A stretch of DNA of 34,499 bases from Thermovenabulum sp049701175 (lineage in GTDB: Bacteria > Bacillota > Thermosediminibacteria > Thermosediminibacterales > Thermosediminibacteraceae), in assembly GCF_049701175.1 (NCBI RefSeq), contig NZ_JBNATW010000027.1, forward strand, positions 1-34,499. The letters are read 5' to 3'. The first letter of the stretch is position 1. Each line of letters begins with the position of its first letter. The notes below the pieces were generated by a model. That model searched no databases. It saw only the letters and a list, made by a program, of their open reading frames with translations, and had not been told where the DNA came from. Of the stretch, positions 1-7,909 are shown in pieces. A program made the translations under genes and the position numbers.

Positions 1-55
1 TACCCTGACAAATTCACAGACGAGCTTTACCTGACATTTTCATTGACGCTTGACA
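1..55 (-). mobile_element. Probable terminus of an insertion sequence (IS21-like end) abutting ispG
   Basis: Read on the minus strand, this edge carries three copies of a TGTCARG heptamer, at positions 55-49, 36-30 and 10-4. Repeated short transposase-binding-like motifs behind a TG terminus are typical of IS21-family ends. The last few codons and the stop of ispG lie inside this stretch. No transposase is in the window, and the sequence ends here, as assemblies often do at a repeated element. This is inference from motif pattern only. Confidence 0.35.
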
Positions 56-1137
56 ATATTTTTCTTTTCATCTAATAATTTTTTTATTTCATCTATTAAC
101 ACATCCACAACTTCACTTTCAGCCACCGTTTTTTCAATTTTCCCTTTTTTGAATAAAACAAAATTTTTATTTCCCCCCGCAATTCCAATATCCGCTTCTC
201 TTGCTTCTCCGGGGCCATTGACAGCACATCCCATAATGGCTACATTTAAAGGCTCCTTTATGCTTGTAAGCCTTCTTTCAACCTTATCAGCTATGGAAAT
301 TAAATCAACATTACACCTTGCGCAAGTAGGGCAAGAAATAAGATTAATGCCATATTTTTTTAAATTAAGGCTTTTTAACAACTCTATGCCTACCTTTACT
401 TCTTCTACCGGATCTCCTGTAATTGATACCCTAATAGTATCACCTATACCTTTGTATAAAAGGACTCCAATTCCTACAGAAGATTTTACAGTAGATTTTA
501 TAAGTGGACCAGCTTCAGTAACTCCTAAGTGTAAAGGATAATCAACTTTTTGTGAAACGGATTCATAGGCTTTTATCATTGTTAATACATCTGATGATTT
601 AATAGAAATGACAATATCTGTAAAATCAAGTTCTTCCAATAACCTTACTTCTCGTAAAGCACTTTCTACTAAGGCATCAGCAGTAGGCGCTCCATACTTA
701 GCTAACAATTCCTTTTGCAGTGAACCTGAATTGACTCCTATTCTTAAAGGAATTCCGTAATATTTTAATACCTTTACTACCTCTTTAACCTTTTCTTTAT
801 CTCCGATGTTTCCAGGATTTATTCGAATTTTATCAGCCCCATTTTTAGCTGATTCTATTGCAAGCCTATAATCAAATTGAATATCTGCAACAAGAGGTAT
901 ATGAATATTCTTTTTTATTATTTTTAAAGCCGAAGCTGATTCAAAATTCGTTACTGCTACCCTTATAATATCACAGCCATATTCTTCTAATTTTAATATT
1001 TGTTCTATAGTTGATTTAACATCCTCAGTCTTTGTGTTTGTCATAGACTGCACCGTAATCGGTGCATCGCCGCCTATAAAAGTGTTCCCAACTCTGACTT
1101 TTTTTGTTAACTTTTTATTCATTCTTTCCACATTCAT
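40..1137 (-). CDS. ispG: 4-hydroxy-3-methylbut-2-enyl diphosphate synthase (flavodoxin/ferredoxin), IspG/GcpE
   Basis: IspG performs the penultimate step of the MEP isoprenoid pathway, reductively opening the cyclic diphosphate to HMBPP with a [4Fe-4S] cluster. The N-terminal TIM-barrel signature GGDAPITVQSMTNT is present. The C-terminal cluster domain shows CPTCARC and the MGCAVNGPGEAREADIGIAGG region, whose cysteines are the expected ligands. The reading frame could begin at 1173, but only the ATG at 1137 has a well-placed Shine-Dalgarno (AGAAGGA at 1153-1147, 9-nt spacer) and fits the family's N terminus. It is the last gene of the pyrH-frr-uppS-cdsA-ytvI-rseP run. The final residues overlap a putative insertion-sequence end, so the natural C terminus may have been replaced by a few residues. 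Identification is secure; the exact 3' end is less so. Confidence 0.95.
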   Translation of the reverse strand: MNVERMNKKLTKKVRVGNTFIGGDAPITVQSMTNTKTEDVKSTIEQILKLEEYGCDIIRVAVTNFESASALKIIKKNIHIPLVADIQFDYRLAIESAKNGADKIRINPGNIGDKEKVKEVVKVLKYYGIPLRIGVNSGSLQKELLAKYGAPTADALVESALREVRLLEELDFTDIVISIKSSDVLTMIKAYESVSQKVDYPLHLGVTEAGPLIKSTVKSSVGIGVLLYKGIGDTIRVSITGDPVEEVKVGIELLKSLNLKKYGINLISCPTCARCNVDLISIADKVERRLTSIKEPLNVAIMGCAVNGPGEAREADIGIAGGNKNFVLFKKGKIEKTVAESEVVDVLIDEIKKLLDEKKNIVKRQ

Positions 1138-1209
1138 TTTATCATTTCCTTCTAATAAATCTCTTAAAAGCATTTTTTACTAATTTTTATAAAGGTGCTG
1201 AAAGAAATA

Positions 1210-2205
1210 TTAATAAAACTTTATAAAATCTTTATAAGCTATAAAAATCGCTAAAAGGATTAAAAGTGCAAAACCTATAAAGTGAATCATTCCTTCTTTT
1301 TCAGGGTCAACAGGCTTTTTTCTAATAAGTTCTACCAACAAAAAAACTATTCTACTTCCATCTAAAGCAGGAATAGGAAACAGGTTAAATAACCCTAAGT
1401 TTATACTAATTATTGCAGCAAGGAAAATTACATTAAATATACCGAATTTAGCAGCTTCACCCACAATATGAACCATACCTACAGGCCCGACTAAATCTTG
1501 AGTTCTAATACCAGTAGTAACTATAGAAATTATTATCATTTTAACCACATAAAACATTCTATTAAAACCAAATATCAAACTCGGAAAAAAAGCGTATTTT
1601 ATTAATTTTGATTTAATTCCTATTATCCCTCGTTTTGTTTCAGGATCTAACTGGGTTTTAACTTTAATAGGTATTATGTTTTCTCCTCTTTTGACTTCTA
1701 TACTAATTTCTTCATTTGGCCTATTACTTATAATATCTACAACTTTTTCCCAAGAATAGATTTTTTCTCCATCGATCCGGTAGATTATATCACCGCTTCG
1801 AATCCCTGCATTAAAAGCAGGCGAGTTAGGTATTACATCAACCTTTGTAGTGGTAATGCCGGTACAAAAGGCCACTACTGAAAATAATAAAGCACCTAAA
1901 AAAAGGTTCATGAAAGGCCCCGCAAATACTACAGCCATCCTTGCTAATAGAGGTTTATTGGCAAAAGCTCGGGGGTCGCTTGTTTTCTCATCTTCGCCTT
2001 CTATTCGAACATATCCTCCTAAGGGGAATATTTTTAAAGAATAAACCGTCTCACCTATTTTTTTCGAAAAAATATTAGGGCCAAAACCAATTGCAAATTC
2101 ATTTACTTTCATATCACTCTTTTTTGCTACAATAAAATGTCCAAATTCATGCGCAATAACAAGAACTCCCAAAATTAAAACAGACAGTAAAATAGTAAAG
2201 CCCAT
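1210..2205 (-). CDS. rseP: RIP metalloprotease RseP (site-2 protease family)
   Basis: An intramembrane zinc metalloprotease that cleaves membrane-anchored anti-sigma factors or signal-peptide remnants. The zinc-binding HEFGH sits at residues 19-23 inside the first membrane helix. A PDZ domain follows at about residues 110-185 (signature AGIRSGDIIYRIDG). The third zinc ligand is in the C-terminal FPIPALDGSR motif, with membrane helices around it. The frame opens at a GTG (2214), but that codon lies within the Shine-Dalgarno AGGTG; the ATG at 2205 has a 6-nt spacer and is the better start. In most clostridia this gene follows dxr directly. Here its upstream neighbour, 19 bp away, is a YtvI-like protein instead. 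A single-PDZ, ~330-residue form is normal for Gram-positives. Confidence 0.96.
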   Translation of the reverse strand: MGFTILLSVLILGVLVIAHEFGHFIVAKKSDMKVNEFAIGFGPNIFSKKIGETVYSLKIFPLGGYVRIEGEDEKTSDPRAFANKPLLARMAVVFAGPFMNLFLGALLFSVVAFCTGITTTKVDVIPNSPAFNAGIRSGDIIYRIDGEKIYSWEKVVDIISNRPNEEISIEVKRGENIIPIKVKTQLDPETKRGIIGIKSKLIKYAFFPSLIFGFNRMFYVVKMIIISIVTTGIRTQDLVGPVGMVHIVGEAAKFGIFNVIFLAAIISINLGLFNLFPIPALDGSRIVFLLVELIRKKPVDPEKEGMIHFIGFALLILLAIFIAYKDFIKFY

Positions 2206-2224
2206 TTTTTTCACCTGCCAAACA

Positions 2225-3277
2225 TCACTTTTTTACTAAGGGAGGAATAAGGCCAGAATGCACTGCTGCTCTTATTATCACTGCAACTAACGGTCCCAAA
2301 AAAAGTCCTAAGAATCCAAAAATTTTAATGCCTAAATATATAGCAATCAGGGCAATCGTTGGATCTAACCCCAAATTGCTGCCAATAACCTTGGCCTGAA
2401 GTATTTGCCTTGTACCTATAACTATAAGATAAATTATTAAAAGATATACAGCAAAATTTACATTTCCAATTATAATCAAATATAGCATCCAAGGTATGAA
2501 AATTAAACTCGGCCCAAATAAAGGAAGAATATCCAAAAGCCCACAAATTAATCCTAATGTCAAGGCATAATCTATTTTTAAAATATAAAAACCAATAATT
2601 GTTATAGCAGTAGAAATTACTACAAGAATTATTTGGGCTTTTATCAAGCCAATAAAGGATAAAAATAATTCTATTTGTATATTTTCCAATTTTTTATGAA
2701 GGGAGTTAGGAAGAACATTCTTTAATGTATTTAATATTTTATACTTATCCTTTGAAAAAAAGTAACTGGAAAGAAAAGTAAATATCAAAAATAATATCAA
2801 TCCAGGAATTAGTATTAATTTATTTACTAAAAAGCTATAAAAATTTGAAATATATGATGAAATATATGTTATAATTTGATCCCAGTTATTATTTAAATAG
2901 TCAAGGGTTTCTTTGGGAACATATTTTGAAATATAATAAAGTATAAAACTTAATTTATTCCATAACTCATAAATTAAATTATAATAATTAGGAAGAATAG
3001 TTACAAGTTTGCCCAATTCAACGGTAATCCTTGAAATACTTAAAATAGATAAATAAATAATTAAAGTAAATATCCCCAGCAATACTAATAATGATGAATA
3101 GCTTCTTTTTATCTTTAACTTTTCTCCTAATCTTACTAAGGGTTCAATTAAAAAGGCTATGATCGCTCCAAAAATAAAAGGTAAAAGGTATTTTATTGCC
3201 AAACCTACAATTATTGTTGCAACAATGATAGCAATGCTAAGGTATAGGAGGGGTTTATACTCATTTTTCAAAACCAT
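2225..3277 (-). CDS. ytvI: AI-2E family transporter, YtvI-like sporulation integral membrane protein
   Basis: A polytopic membrane protein of 350 residues with about eight hydrophobic segments and the AI-2E/PerM C-terminal block (GLICGLLDILPLFGPSLIF, then a loop ending in LGLDPTIALIAIYLG and GFLGLFLGPLVAVII). The family exports small molecules or ions. YtvI members occur in spore formers, and the precise substrate is unknown. The AAAGGAGGG Shine-Dalgarno lies inside the last codons of cdsA, and the two genes overlap by 10 bp, implying translational coupling. The position between cdsA and rseP is normally occupied by dxr, so this gene either displaced dxr or moved in after its loss. Assignment to the family is firm; the YtvI subgroup and a sporulation role are inferred. 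Confidence 0.85.
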   Translation of the reverse strand: MVLKNEYKPLLYLSIAIIVATIIVGLAIKYLLPFIFGAIIAFLIEPLVRLGEKLKIKRSYSSLLVLLGIFTLIIYLSILSISRITVELGKLVTILPNYYNLIYELWNKLSFILYYISKYVPKETLDYLNNNWDQIITYISSYISNFYSFLVNKLILIPGLILFLIFTFLSSYFFSKDKYKILNTLKNVLPNSLHKKLENIQIELFLSFIGLIKAQIILVVISTAITIIGFYILKIDYALTLGLICGLLDILPLFGPSLIFIPWMLYLIIIGNVNFAVYLLIIYLIVIGTRQILQAKVIGSNLGLDPTIALIAIYLGIKIFGFLGLFLGPLVAVIIRAAVHSGLIPPLVKK

Positions 3278-4095
3278 TTTAACCCTCCTTTCATTATTAC
3301 AATCACTATATAATAATATGCTACTGGAAATGAAAATAGAGTACTGTCAAACCTATCTAATACACCACCGTGTCCAGGAATAATTCTTGAAAAGTCCTTA
3401 ATTTTGCAAAATCTTTTTATCAAAGAACAAGAAAGGTCCCCAATTTGGGAAAAAATTCCTATTAAAATTCCTAAAAAAATAGAATCATATAGCTTCACAG
3501 AAGGTAAAAAATAATTTGCAAATATTAAGCTTGCTATTATGCTCCCTGCCAATCCTCCAATGCTGCCTTCTATGCTTTTTTGTGGACTAACTCTTGGAAT
3601 TAATTTATGTTTTCCATAAAGCATACCTACAATATAAGCAAAAGTGTCGCATGCCCATGTAGTAGCAAAAACCCACCATACATAGTAAATACCGTTTTCT
3701 AAATTCCGCAACAATAAAAAATGCAAAAACATTACTGAGGTATATATAAAGCTGAATAATGTAAAGACAATATCGGTCAGGTTATCTTTGTCATTATTAA
3801 TTAGTGTTGTCAAAAAGCTCATCATAATAATAATAGAAAAAGGAAAGAAAATAAGCTGAATGTTAGGGAGAAAATAGACAAAAAAAAGCAAAAATAAATT
3901 TAAAGCGATAGTATAAACAATTTTAATCTCTATGCCAATTTTCTTAAAAGCGTTGTAGAGTTCCCAATTAGCAACTGTATTTAGCAAACCTAATAATAGC
4001 AAAAAAGTTATTTTGCCTATATTTATAACATAACCTAAAATCAAAACCCCGATTATTGCACTTAAACTTCTTATTATAAATTCATTTTTTATCAT
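3268..4095 (-). CDS. cdsA: Phosphatidate cytidylyltransferase (CDP-diglyceride synthase)
   Basis: Converts phosphatidic acid and CTP to CDP-diacylglycerol, the precursor of anionic phospholipids, at the cytoplasmic membrane. The 275-residue protein has the usual eight or so membrane helices. Near the C terminus it carries the full family signature, including SLIKRFCKIKDFSR followed by IPGHGGVLDRFDS. The conserved SPQKSIEGSIGG stretch lies upstream of it. Its ATG overlaps the 3' end of uppS by 14 bp, and its own end overlaps ytvI, so uppS-cdsA-ytvI are probably translated in a coupled manner. A GGGGG run about 14 nt before the ATG may be a poor Shine-Dalgarno. Confidence 0.96.
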   Translation of the reverse strand: MIKNEFIIRSLSAIIGVLILGYVINIGKITFLLLLGLLNTVANWELYNAFKKIGIEIKIVYTIALNLFLLFFVYFLPNIQLIFFPFSIIIMMSFLTTLINNDKDNLTDIVFTLFSFIYTSVMFLHFLLLRNLENGIYYVWWVFATTWACDTFAYIVGMLYGKHKLIPRVSPQKSIEGSIGGLAGSIIASLIFANYFLPSVKLYDSIFLGILIGIFSQIGDLSCSLIKRFCKIKDFSRIIPGHGGVLDRFDSTLFSFPVAYYYIVIVIMKGGLKWF

Positions 4096-4810
4096 TTTTA
4101 TAATTTAAACCCCCAAATCTTCTATCTCTTTTCTGAAACTCCGAAATAGCCCTCAATAAATCTTCCTTTTTAAACTCAGGCCATGGTTTTTCACAAAACC
4201 ATAACTCAGTATAGGCTATCTGATATAATAAGAAATTACTTATCCTTAATTCTCCACTCGGACGGATTAAAAGATCGGGGTCAGGCAAATCTCCTGTGTA
4301 AAGATATTTTTTAAAAAGTTCATCATTAATTTCATCTACTTTAATAATGCCTTCTTTTACTTTCTCTGAAATAATTTTACATGCCCTTAAAATTTCGTCT
4401 CTTCCCCCGTAATTCACTGCAATATTTAAAATTAATCCTGTGCTATGTTTAGTTTTTTCAACAGATTTTTTTATTTCATCAACTACTTTTTTAGGTAGCT
4501 TTTCAATGTCCCCAGAAACCTTTATTTTTATGTTATTTTCTTTTAGCCTATCTGTTTCTTTTTGTAAAAAATATCTCAGCAAATTAAAAATTGTGCTTAC
4601 TTCCTCATAAGGTCTTTTCCAATTTTCTGTAGAAAAAGCATATATAGTCAATACTTTAATACCTAATTCTGCACAGCATTCAACAATTTCTTTTAAACTT
4701 TCGGCTCCTGCCCAGTGTCCTGCAATTCTCGGAAGCCCTTTAGACTTTGCCCATCTACCGTTCCCATCCATTATTATAGCAATATGTAAAGGAATTTTTC
4801 CTTCTACCAT
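4082..4810 (-). CDS. uppS: Isoprenyl transferase (undecaprenyl diphosphate synthase, UppS)
   Basis: A cis-prenyltransferase that extends farnesyl diphosphate with eight isopentenyl units to make the C55 lipid carrier for peptidoglycan. HIAIIMDGNGRWAK carries the catalytic aspartate at residue 15. LTIYAFSTENWKRP and the C-terminal RPSGELRISNFLLYQ are the other family signatures. The frame is open 69 bp further upstream, but that stretch overlaps a separate small gene. The ATG at 4810 has an excellent AGGAGGT (4820-4814) and gives the usual ~240 residues. A GC-rich hairpin lies just upstream of this ribosome site. Confidence 0.96.
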   Translation of the reverse strand: MVEGKIPLHIAIIMDGNGRWAKSKGLPRIAGHWAGAESLKEIVECCAELGIKVLTIYAFSTENWKRPYEEVSTIFNLLRYFLQKETDRLKENNIKIKVSGDIEKLPKKVVDEIKKSVEKTKHSTGLILNIAVNYGGRDEILRACKIISEKVKEGIIKVDEINDELFKKYLYTGDLPDPDLLIRPSGELRISNFLLYQIAYTELWFCEKPWPEFKKEDLLRAISEFQKRDRRFGGLNYKNDKK

Positions 4811-4833
4811 AAAACCTCCTAAATAAATCCACA

Positions 4834-4852
4834 CCCCCTTAATTAAAGGGGG
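4834..4852 (-). promoter_or_regulatory. GC-rich intercistronic hairpin upstream of uppS
   Basis: CCCCCTT pairs with AAGGGGG around a 5-nt loop (7 bp). It lies between the stop of the small gene at 4860 and the uppS Shine-Dalgarno at 4814-4820. No U-run follows on the transcribed strand, so it is not a standard terminator. It may be an mRNA processing or stability element. Confidence 0.45.
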
Positions 4853-4859
4853 CGACTTT

Positions 4860-5039
4860 TTAAGGTTTAAAATAAGCAACTAAAATATTCACTTTTGAAT
4901 CTCTTAAAACTGCCCTAACTACAACTTTCCTTGTAAAATCCGTATTTTTTTGGGGGGGATAAATGTATTCAATAGAATTTACGATAATATTTTTTTCCTT
5001 TAATATTTTGATTGCTTCATCCAAATCAAGCCCTATCAA
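4860..5039 (-). CDS. Small conserved-looking protein between frr and uppS, non-ATG start
   Basis: A 59-codon frame, too short and too start-poor for routine gene calling, fills most of the frr-uppS gap. The product contains GLDLDEAIKILKEKN, a helix resembling the start of PASTA-like repeats, and a middle YPPQKN. A basic VVVRAV strand follows, and it ends in NILVAYFKP. The only conventional start is TTG at 5039, but the GGAGG at 5065-5061 is 21 nt away. The same frame contains ATT at 5051 with an ideal 9-nt spacer, which would add four residues (ILDI). Amino-acid composition looks coding, and many clostridia have a short gene at this place. Function is unknown. Translation from ATT, as in infC, is speculative. 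Confidence 0.55.
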   Translation of the reverse strand: MIGLDLDEAIKILKEKNIIVNSIEYIYPPQKNTDFTRKVVVRAVLRDSKVNILVAYFKP

Positions 5040-5055
5040 TATATCTAAAATTTTA

Positions 5056-5613
5056 CTATACCTCCATTATTTCTTTTTCTTTTATATTGTATATTTTATC
5101 AATTTCTTCAATAAATTTATCTGTCATCTTCTGAATATCATCTTGAGCCCTTTTATGTTCATCCTCGGATATTTCACCATTTTTCTCCATTTTCTTCAAC
5201 TGTTCGTTTACTTCACGCCTGATATTCCTAATATGCACTTTAGCCTCTTCGGCTTTTTGCTTAGCCATTTTTGTTAGTTCCTTTCGTCTTTCCATGGTAA
5301 GAACAGGCAACACTAATCTAATTACCTTGCCATCATTTGTAGGGGTAAGACCTAAATCAGATTTTAAAATAGCTTTTTCAATAGGTTGTAGCATTTTTAC
5401 ATCCCAAGGCTGAATTACAATCATCCTTGGCTCTGGAATATTTATGGTAGCAACTTGGTTTACCGGTGTAGGAACACCATAATAATCCACCATTACTTTG
5501 TCAAGAAGTGCGGTTGAAGCCCGTCCTGCTCTGATTGTTGCCAAGTCCTGCTTTAAAATAGAAACAACCTTATTCATCTTTTCCTCAGTTTCTTTATAAA
5601 ACTTTTTGTCCAC
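5056..5613 (-). CDS. frr: Ribosome recycling factor
   Basis: With EF-G it splits post-termination ribosomes. The 185-residue length and the family landmarks fit: LATIRAGRASTALLD near residues 24-38, YYGVPTPVNQVATI, RMIVIQPWD, and the C-terminal helix region RNIRREVNEQLKKMEK. The start is a GTG at 5613 served by AGGGGG in the last codons of pyrH, whose stop is 4 bp upstream. Its 3' end carries GGAGG that appears to serve the next small gene. Order rpsB-tsf-pyrH-frr-uppS-cdsA is the conserved bacterial one. Confidence 0.97.
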   Translation of the reverse strand: MDKKFYKETEEKMNKVVSILKQDLATIRAGRASTALLDKVMVDYYGVPTPVNQVATINIPEPRMIVIQPWDVKMLQPIEKAILKSDLGLTPTNDGKVIRLVLPVLTMERRKELTKMAKQKAEEAKVHIRNIRREVNEQLKKMEKNGEISEDEHKRAQDDIQKMTDKFIEEIDKIYNIKEKEIMEV

Positions 5614-5616
5614 AAA

Positions 5617-6330
5617 TTAACCCCCTTTTACATAAGTTCCAATATTTTCACCAAGGGCTGCTTTTACAATATTTCCGGGTTTGTTGAGGCTAAAAACTAT
5701 AATAGGAATTTTATTATCCATACAAAGAGAAGTTGCAGTAGAATCCATTACCCCAAGTCCCATATTTAATATATCAATGTAATCAAGGCTATCAAATTTT
5801 TGTGCATTGGGATTTTTTAAGGGATCAGAATCGTAAACACCGTCAACCCGTTTTGCAAGCAGTATCACATCAGCTTCAATTTCAGCAGCACGAAGGGCAG
5901 CTGCAGTATCCGTTGAGAAAAAGGGGTTACCCGTTCCAGCAGCGAAAATTACTACTCTACCTTTTTCGAGATGCCTTATTGCTCTCCGCCTTATATAAGG
6001 TTCTGCAATTGCTCTCATTTCAATAGCAGTTTGAACCCTCGTTTCAATATTCCTTTTTTCTAAGGCATCTTGAAGCGCCAATGCATTAATAACTGTCGCC
6101 AGCATGCCCATATAATCTGCCGTAGCCCTATCCAATTGAGGGTAATTTCTACCTCGCCAAATATTTCCTCCTCCTACTACCACCGCAACGCTTATTCCAT
6201 ATTTTCTAATTTCTTTAATTTCTTCTGCTATTGCATCAACAACTCCTTGATCTATACCAAAACCCTTTTCTCCTGCTAAAGCTTCTCCGCTTATTTTTAA
6301 TACAATTCTATTGTACTTTAATTTCTGCAT
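5617..6330 (-). CDS. pyrH: UMP kinase
   Basis: Phosphorylates UMP to UDP in pyrimidine nucleotide synthesis; a hexameric amino-acid-kinase-fold enzyme. RIVLKISGEAL at residues 8-18 is the phosphate-binding motif. VVVGGGNIWRGR is the second glycine-rich loop, and FAAGTGNPFFSTDTAAALRA is the UMP/acceptor region. Length (237) is typical. The ATG has a GAGGG Shine-Dalgarno. It lies downstream of the terminator that ends rpsB-tsf, and no convincing separate promoter is visible in the 40 bp between them. Expression probably relies on partial read-through. Confidence 0.97.
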   Translation of the reverse strand: MQKLKYNRIVLKISGEALAGEKGFGIDQGVVDAIAEEIKEIRKYGISVAVVVGGGNIWRGRNYPQLDRATADYMGMLATVINALALQDALEKRNIETRVQTAIEMRAIAEPYIRRRAIRHLEKGRVVIFAAGTGNPFFSTDTAAALRAAEIEADVILLAKRVDGVYDSDPLKNPNAQKFDSLDYIDILNMGLGVMDSTATSLCMDNKIPIIVFSLNKPGNIVKAALGENIGTYVKGG

Positions 6331-6368
6331 TTATTGACCCTCGCTTTTAAAAGTTAATTTTTATCTTT

Positions 6369-6397
6369 TAAAAAAGAGACACGAATAGTGTCTCTTT
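6369..6397 (-). terminator. Intrinsic terminator after tsf
   Basis: On the minus strand, AAAGAGACAC pairs with GTGTCTCTTT around a 5-nt loop and runs straight into a T-run. It begins about a dozen bases past the tsf stop. It would separate rpsB-tsf from pyrH, or attenuate read-through. The stem is symmetric enough to work weakly on the other strand, but no gene there needs it. Confidence 0.85.
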
Positions 6398-6409
6398 TTA
6401 TTAAAAATA

Positions 6410-7024
6410 TTATTCCCTACCTTTAGTATCAATTTCACCCTTTTCAAAACGAACAAACCTTGAAATAGTTATATTTTCACCTAATAATGCAATCTTTTCC
6501 ATTATAAGCTGTGAAACTTTTTTGTCTGGATCTTTTATAAAGGGTTGTTCTAATAAGCAGTTTTCTTCAAAAAATTTTTCCAATCTTCCTTCAACTATTC
6601 TATCCACAACATGTTCGGGTTTTCCTTCATTAATAGCTTGAGTTCTAAGAATTTGTTTTTCATTCTCAATAACTTCTGAGGGTACATCTTCCCTTTTTAT
6701 GTACTTTGGATTGGCAGCAGCAATTTGCATAGCAAGATCTTTTACAAGGGCTTTAAATTCATCATTCCGTGCAACAAAGTCTGTTTCGCAGTTGACTTCT
6801 AACAAAACGCCAATTCTCCCGCCGCCGTGTATATAAGCATCAATTATTCCTTCCTTTGCCTCTCTCCCAGCTTTTTTAGCAGCCTTAGCAAGCCCTCTTT
6901 CCCTTAGAATAATTACAGCTTTTTCCATATCTCCATTTGCTTCTGCAAGGGCTTTTTTGCAATCCATGATTCCAGCACCAGTTCTTTCTCTTAGTTCTTT
7001 TACCTGTTCGGATGAAATCATCAT
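6410..7024 (-). CDS. tsf: Translation elongation factor Ts
   Basis: Guanine-nucleotide exchange factor for EF-Tu. The N-terminal UBA-like domain has ELRERTGAGIMDCKKALAEA. The exchange domain shows the invariant ETDFVARNDEF around residue 80. At 204 residues it is the short form, with one core subdomain reduced, as in Thermus and many thermophilic clostridia. Two adjacent ATG codons (7024 and 7021) follow GGAGG; the second has the better 8-nt spacer. It is paired with rpsB and separated from it by a 12-bp hairpin. Confidence 0.97.
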   Translation of the reverse strand: MMISSEQVKELRERTGAGIMDCKKALAEANGDMEKAVIILRERGLAKAAKKAGREAKEGIIDAYIHGGGRIGVLLEVNCETDFVARNDEFKALVKDLAMQIAAANPKYIKREDVPSEVIENEKQILRTQAINEGKPEHVVDRIVEGRLEKFFEENCLLEQPFIKDPDKKVSQLIMEKIALLGENITISRFVRFEKGEIDTKGRE

Positions 7025-7049
7025 TAATACCTCCTGTTATATATACTTA

Positions 7050-7079
7050 GGGTAAGGATGGTCCCTCCCATCCTTACCC
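7050..7079 (-). promoter_or_regulatory. Perfect 12-bp hairpin between rpsB and tsf
   Basis: GGGTAAGGATGG pairs perfectly with CCATCCTTACCC around a 6-nt loop. It sits between the rpsB stop and the tsf ribosome-binding site. No U-run follows, so it is not an ordinary terminator. A role in RNA processing, or in setting the S2:EF-Ts ratio, is plausible. Confidence 0.6.
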
Positions 7080-7088
7080 GTAAATGTC

Positions 7089-7796
7089 TTAAGCTTCGGC
7101 AGCGTTCATTTGTACTCCCTGTCTGCCTTCTATTACTGCATCTGCTATTTTTTCAGCAATCAATTTTACCGCCCTTATAGCATCATCATTTCCCGGTATT
7201 ACGTAATCAACCTCGTCAGGGTCGCAATTAGTATCTACAATTGCTACAATAGGGATGTTTAACTTTCTTGCTTCTGAAACAGCAATTTTTTCCTTTCTCG
7301 GATCTACAATAAAAAGAGCATCAGGTAAAGAATTCATTTCCTTAATACCGCCTAAGTATTTCTCTAAACGTTCTTTTTCTTTGCGGAGGTTCAACACTTC
7401 TTTTTTAGGCAAAAGTTCAAAAGTTCCTTCTTCTTCCATTTTCTCAAGTTCTTTAAGTCGCTCTACTCTTCTCCTGATTGTCCTAAAGTTTGTCAGCATT
7501 CCGCCAAGCCATCTTTGATTTACATAAAACATGTCGCACCTTTTTGCTTCTTCCATAACAGATTCCTGAGCTTGCTTTTTAGTTCCTACAAAGAGAATCT
7601 TTCCACCTTCAGCAGACAAATTTTTAACAAATTCATAAGCTTCTTCTAATTTTTTAACAGTCTTTTGAAGGTCAATAATATAGATGCCATTTCTTTCTGT
7701 AAAGATATACTCCTTCATTTTAGGATTCCATCTTCTTGTCTGATGCCCAAAATGTACTCCAGCTTCTAATAGCTGTTTCATTGAAATAATTGACAT
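7089..7796 (-). CDS. rpsB: 30S ribosomal protein S2
   Basis: A component of the small ribosomal subunit that binds late in assembly near the platform. The start region MSIISMKQLLEAGVHFGHQ, then RRWNPKMKEYIFTERNGI, is diagnostic. The later FVGTKKQAQESV, QRWLGGMLTN and NIPIVAIVDTNCDPDEVDYVIPGNDD match the family throughout. The frame continues to 7841, but the ATG at 7796 has a strong AAAGGAGG and gives 235 residues, the normal size. Transcription probably starts at a sigma-A promoter overlapping the end of the activase gene, giving a ~105-nt leader with a hairpin. Confidence 0.97.
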   Translation of the reverse strand: MSIISMKQLLEAGVHFGHQTRRWNPKMKEYIFTERNGIYIIDLQKTVKKLEEAYEFVKNLSAEGGKILFVGTKKQAQESVMEEAKRCDMFYVNQRWLGGMLTNFRTIRRRVERLKELEKMEEEGTFELLPKKEVLNLRKEKERLEKYLGGIKEMNSLPDALFIVDPRKEKIAVSEARKLNIPIVAIVDTNCDPDEVDYVIPGNDDAIRAVKLIAEKIADAVIEGRQGVQMNAAEA

Positions 7797-7835
7797 TAAA
7801 ATACCTCCTTTTGTTTTTCCTCCGCACAGCTCATC

Positions 7836-7873
7836 TTTCAAAAAGACCTATTTTTTAGGCACCCTTTTTGAAA
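7836..7873 (-). promoter_or_regulatory. Hairpin in the rpsB leader (candidate S2 autoregulatory element)
   Basis: The outer stem TTTCAAAAAG/CTTTTTGAAA encloses a smaller CCTA/TAGG helix, 40 nt upstream of the rpsB start. Ribosomal protein operons are often autoregulated through leader structures. No known S2 leader motif is recognised here, so function is inferred from position. Confidence 0.4.
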
Positions 7874-7909
7874 TCGCTGGCGTGAGTATTCTGCAATTTA
7901 CCGGAAGTT

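Noticed and set aside
50..541. 163-codon plus-strand frame opposite ispG
   Set aside because: Antisense shadow of a conserved gene, rich in Ser/Phe/Thr as expected from reverse-complemented AT-rich coding sequence.
4834..4852. Hairpin before uppS as an intrinsic terminator
   Set aside because: No U-run follows on the transcribed strand, and uppS has no other visible promoter.
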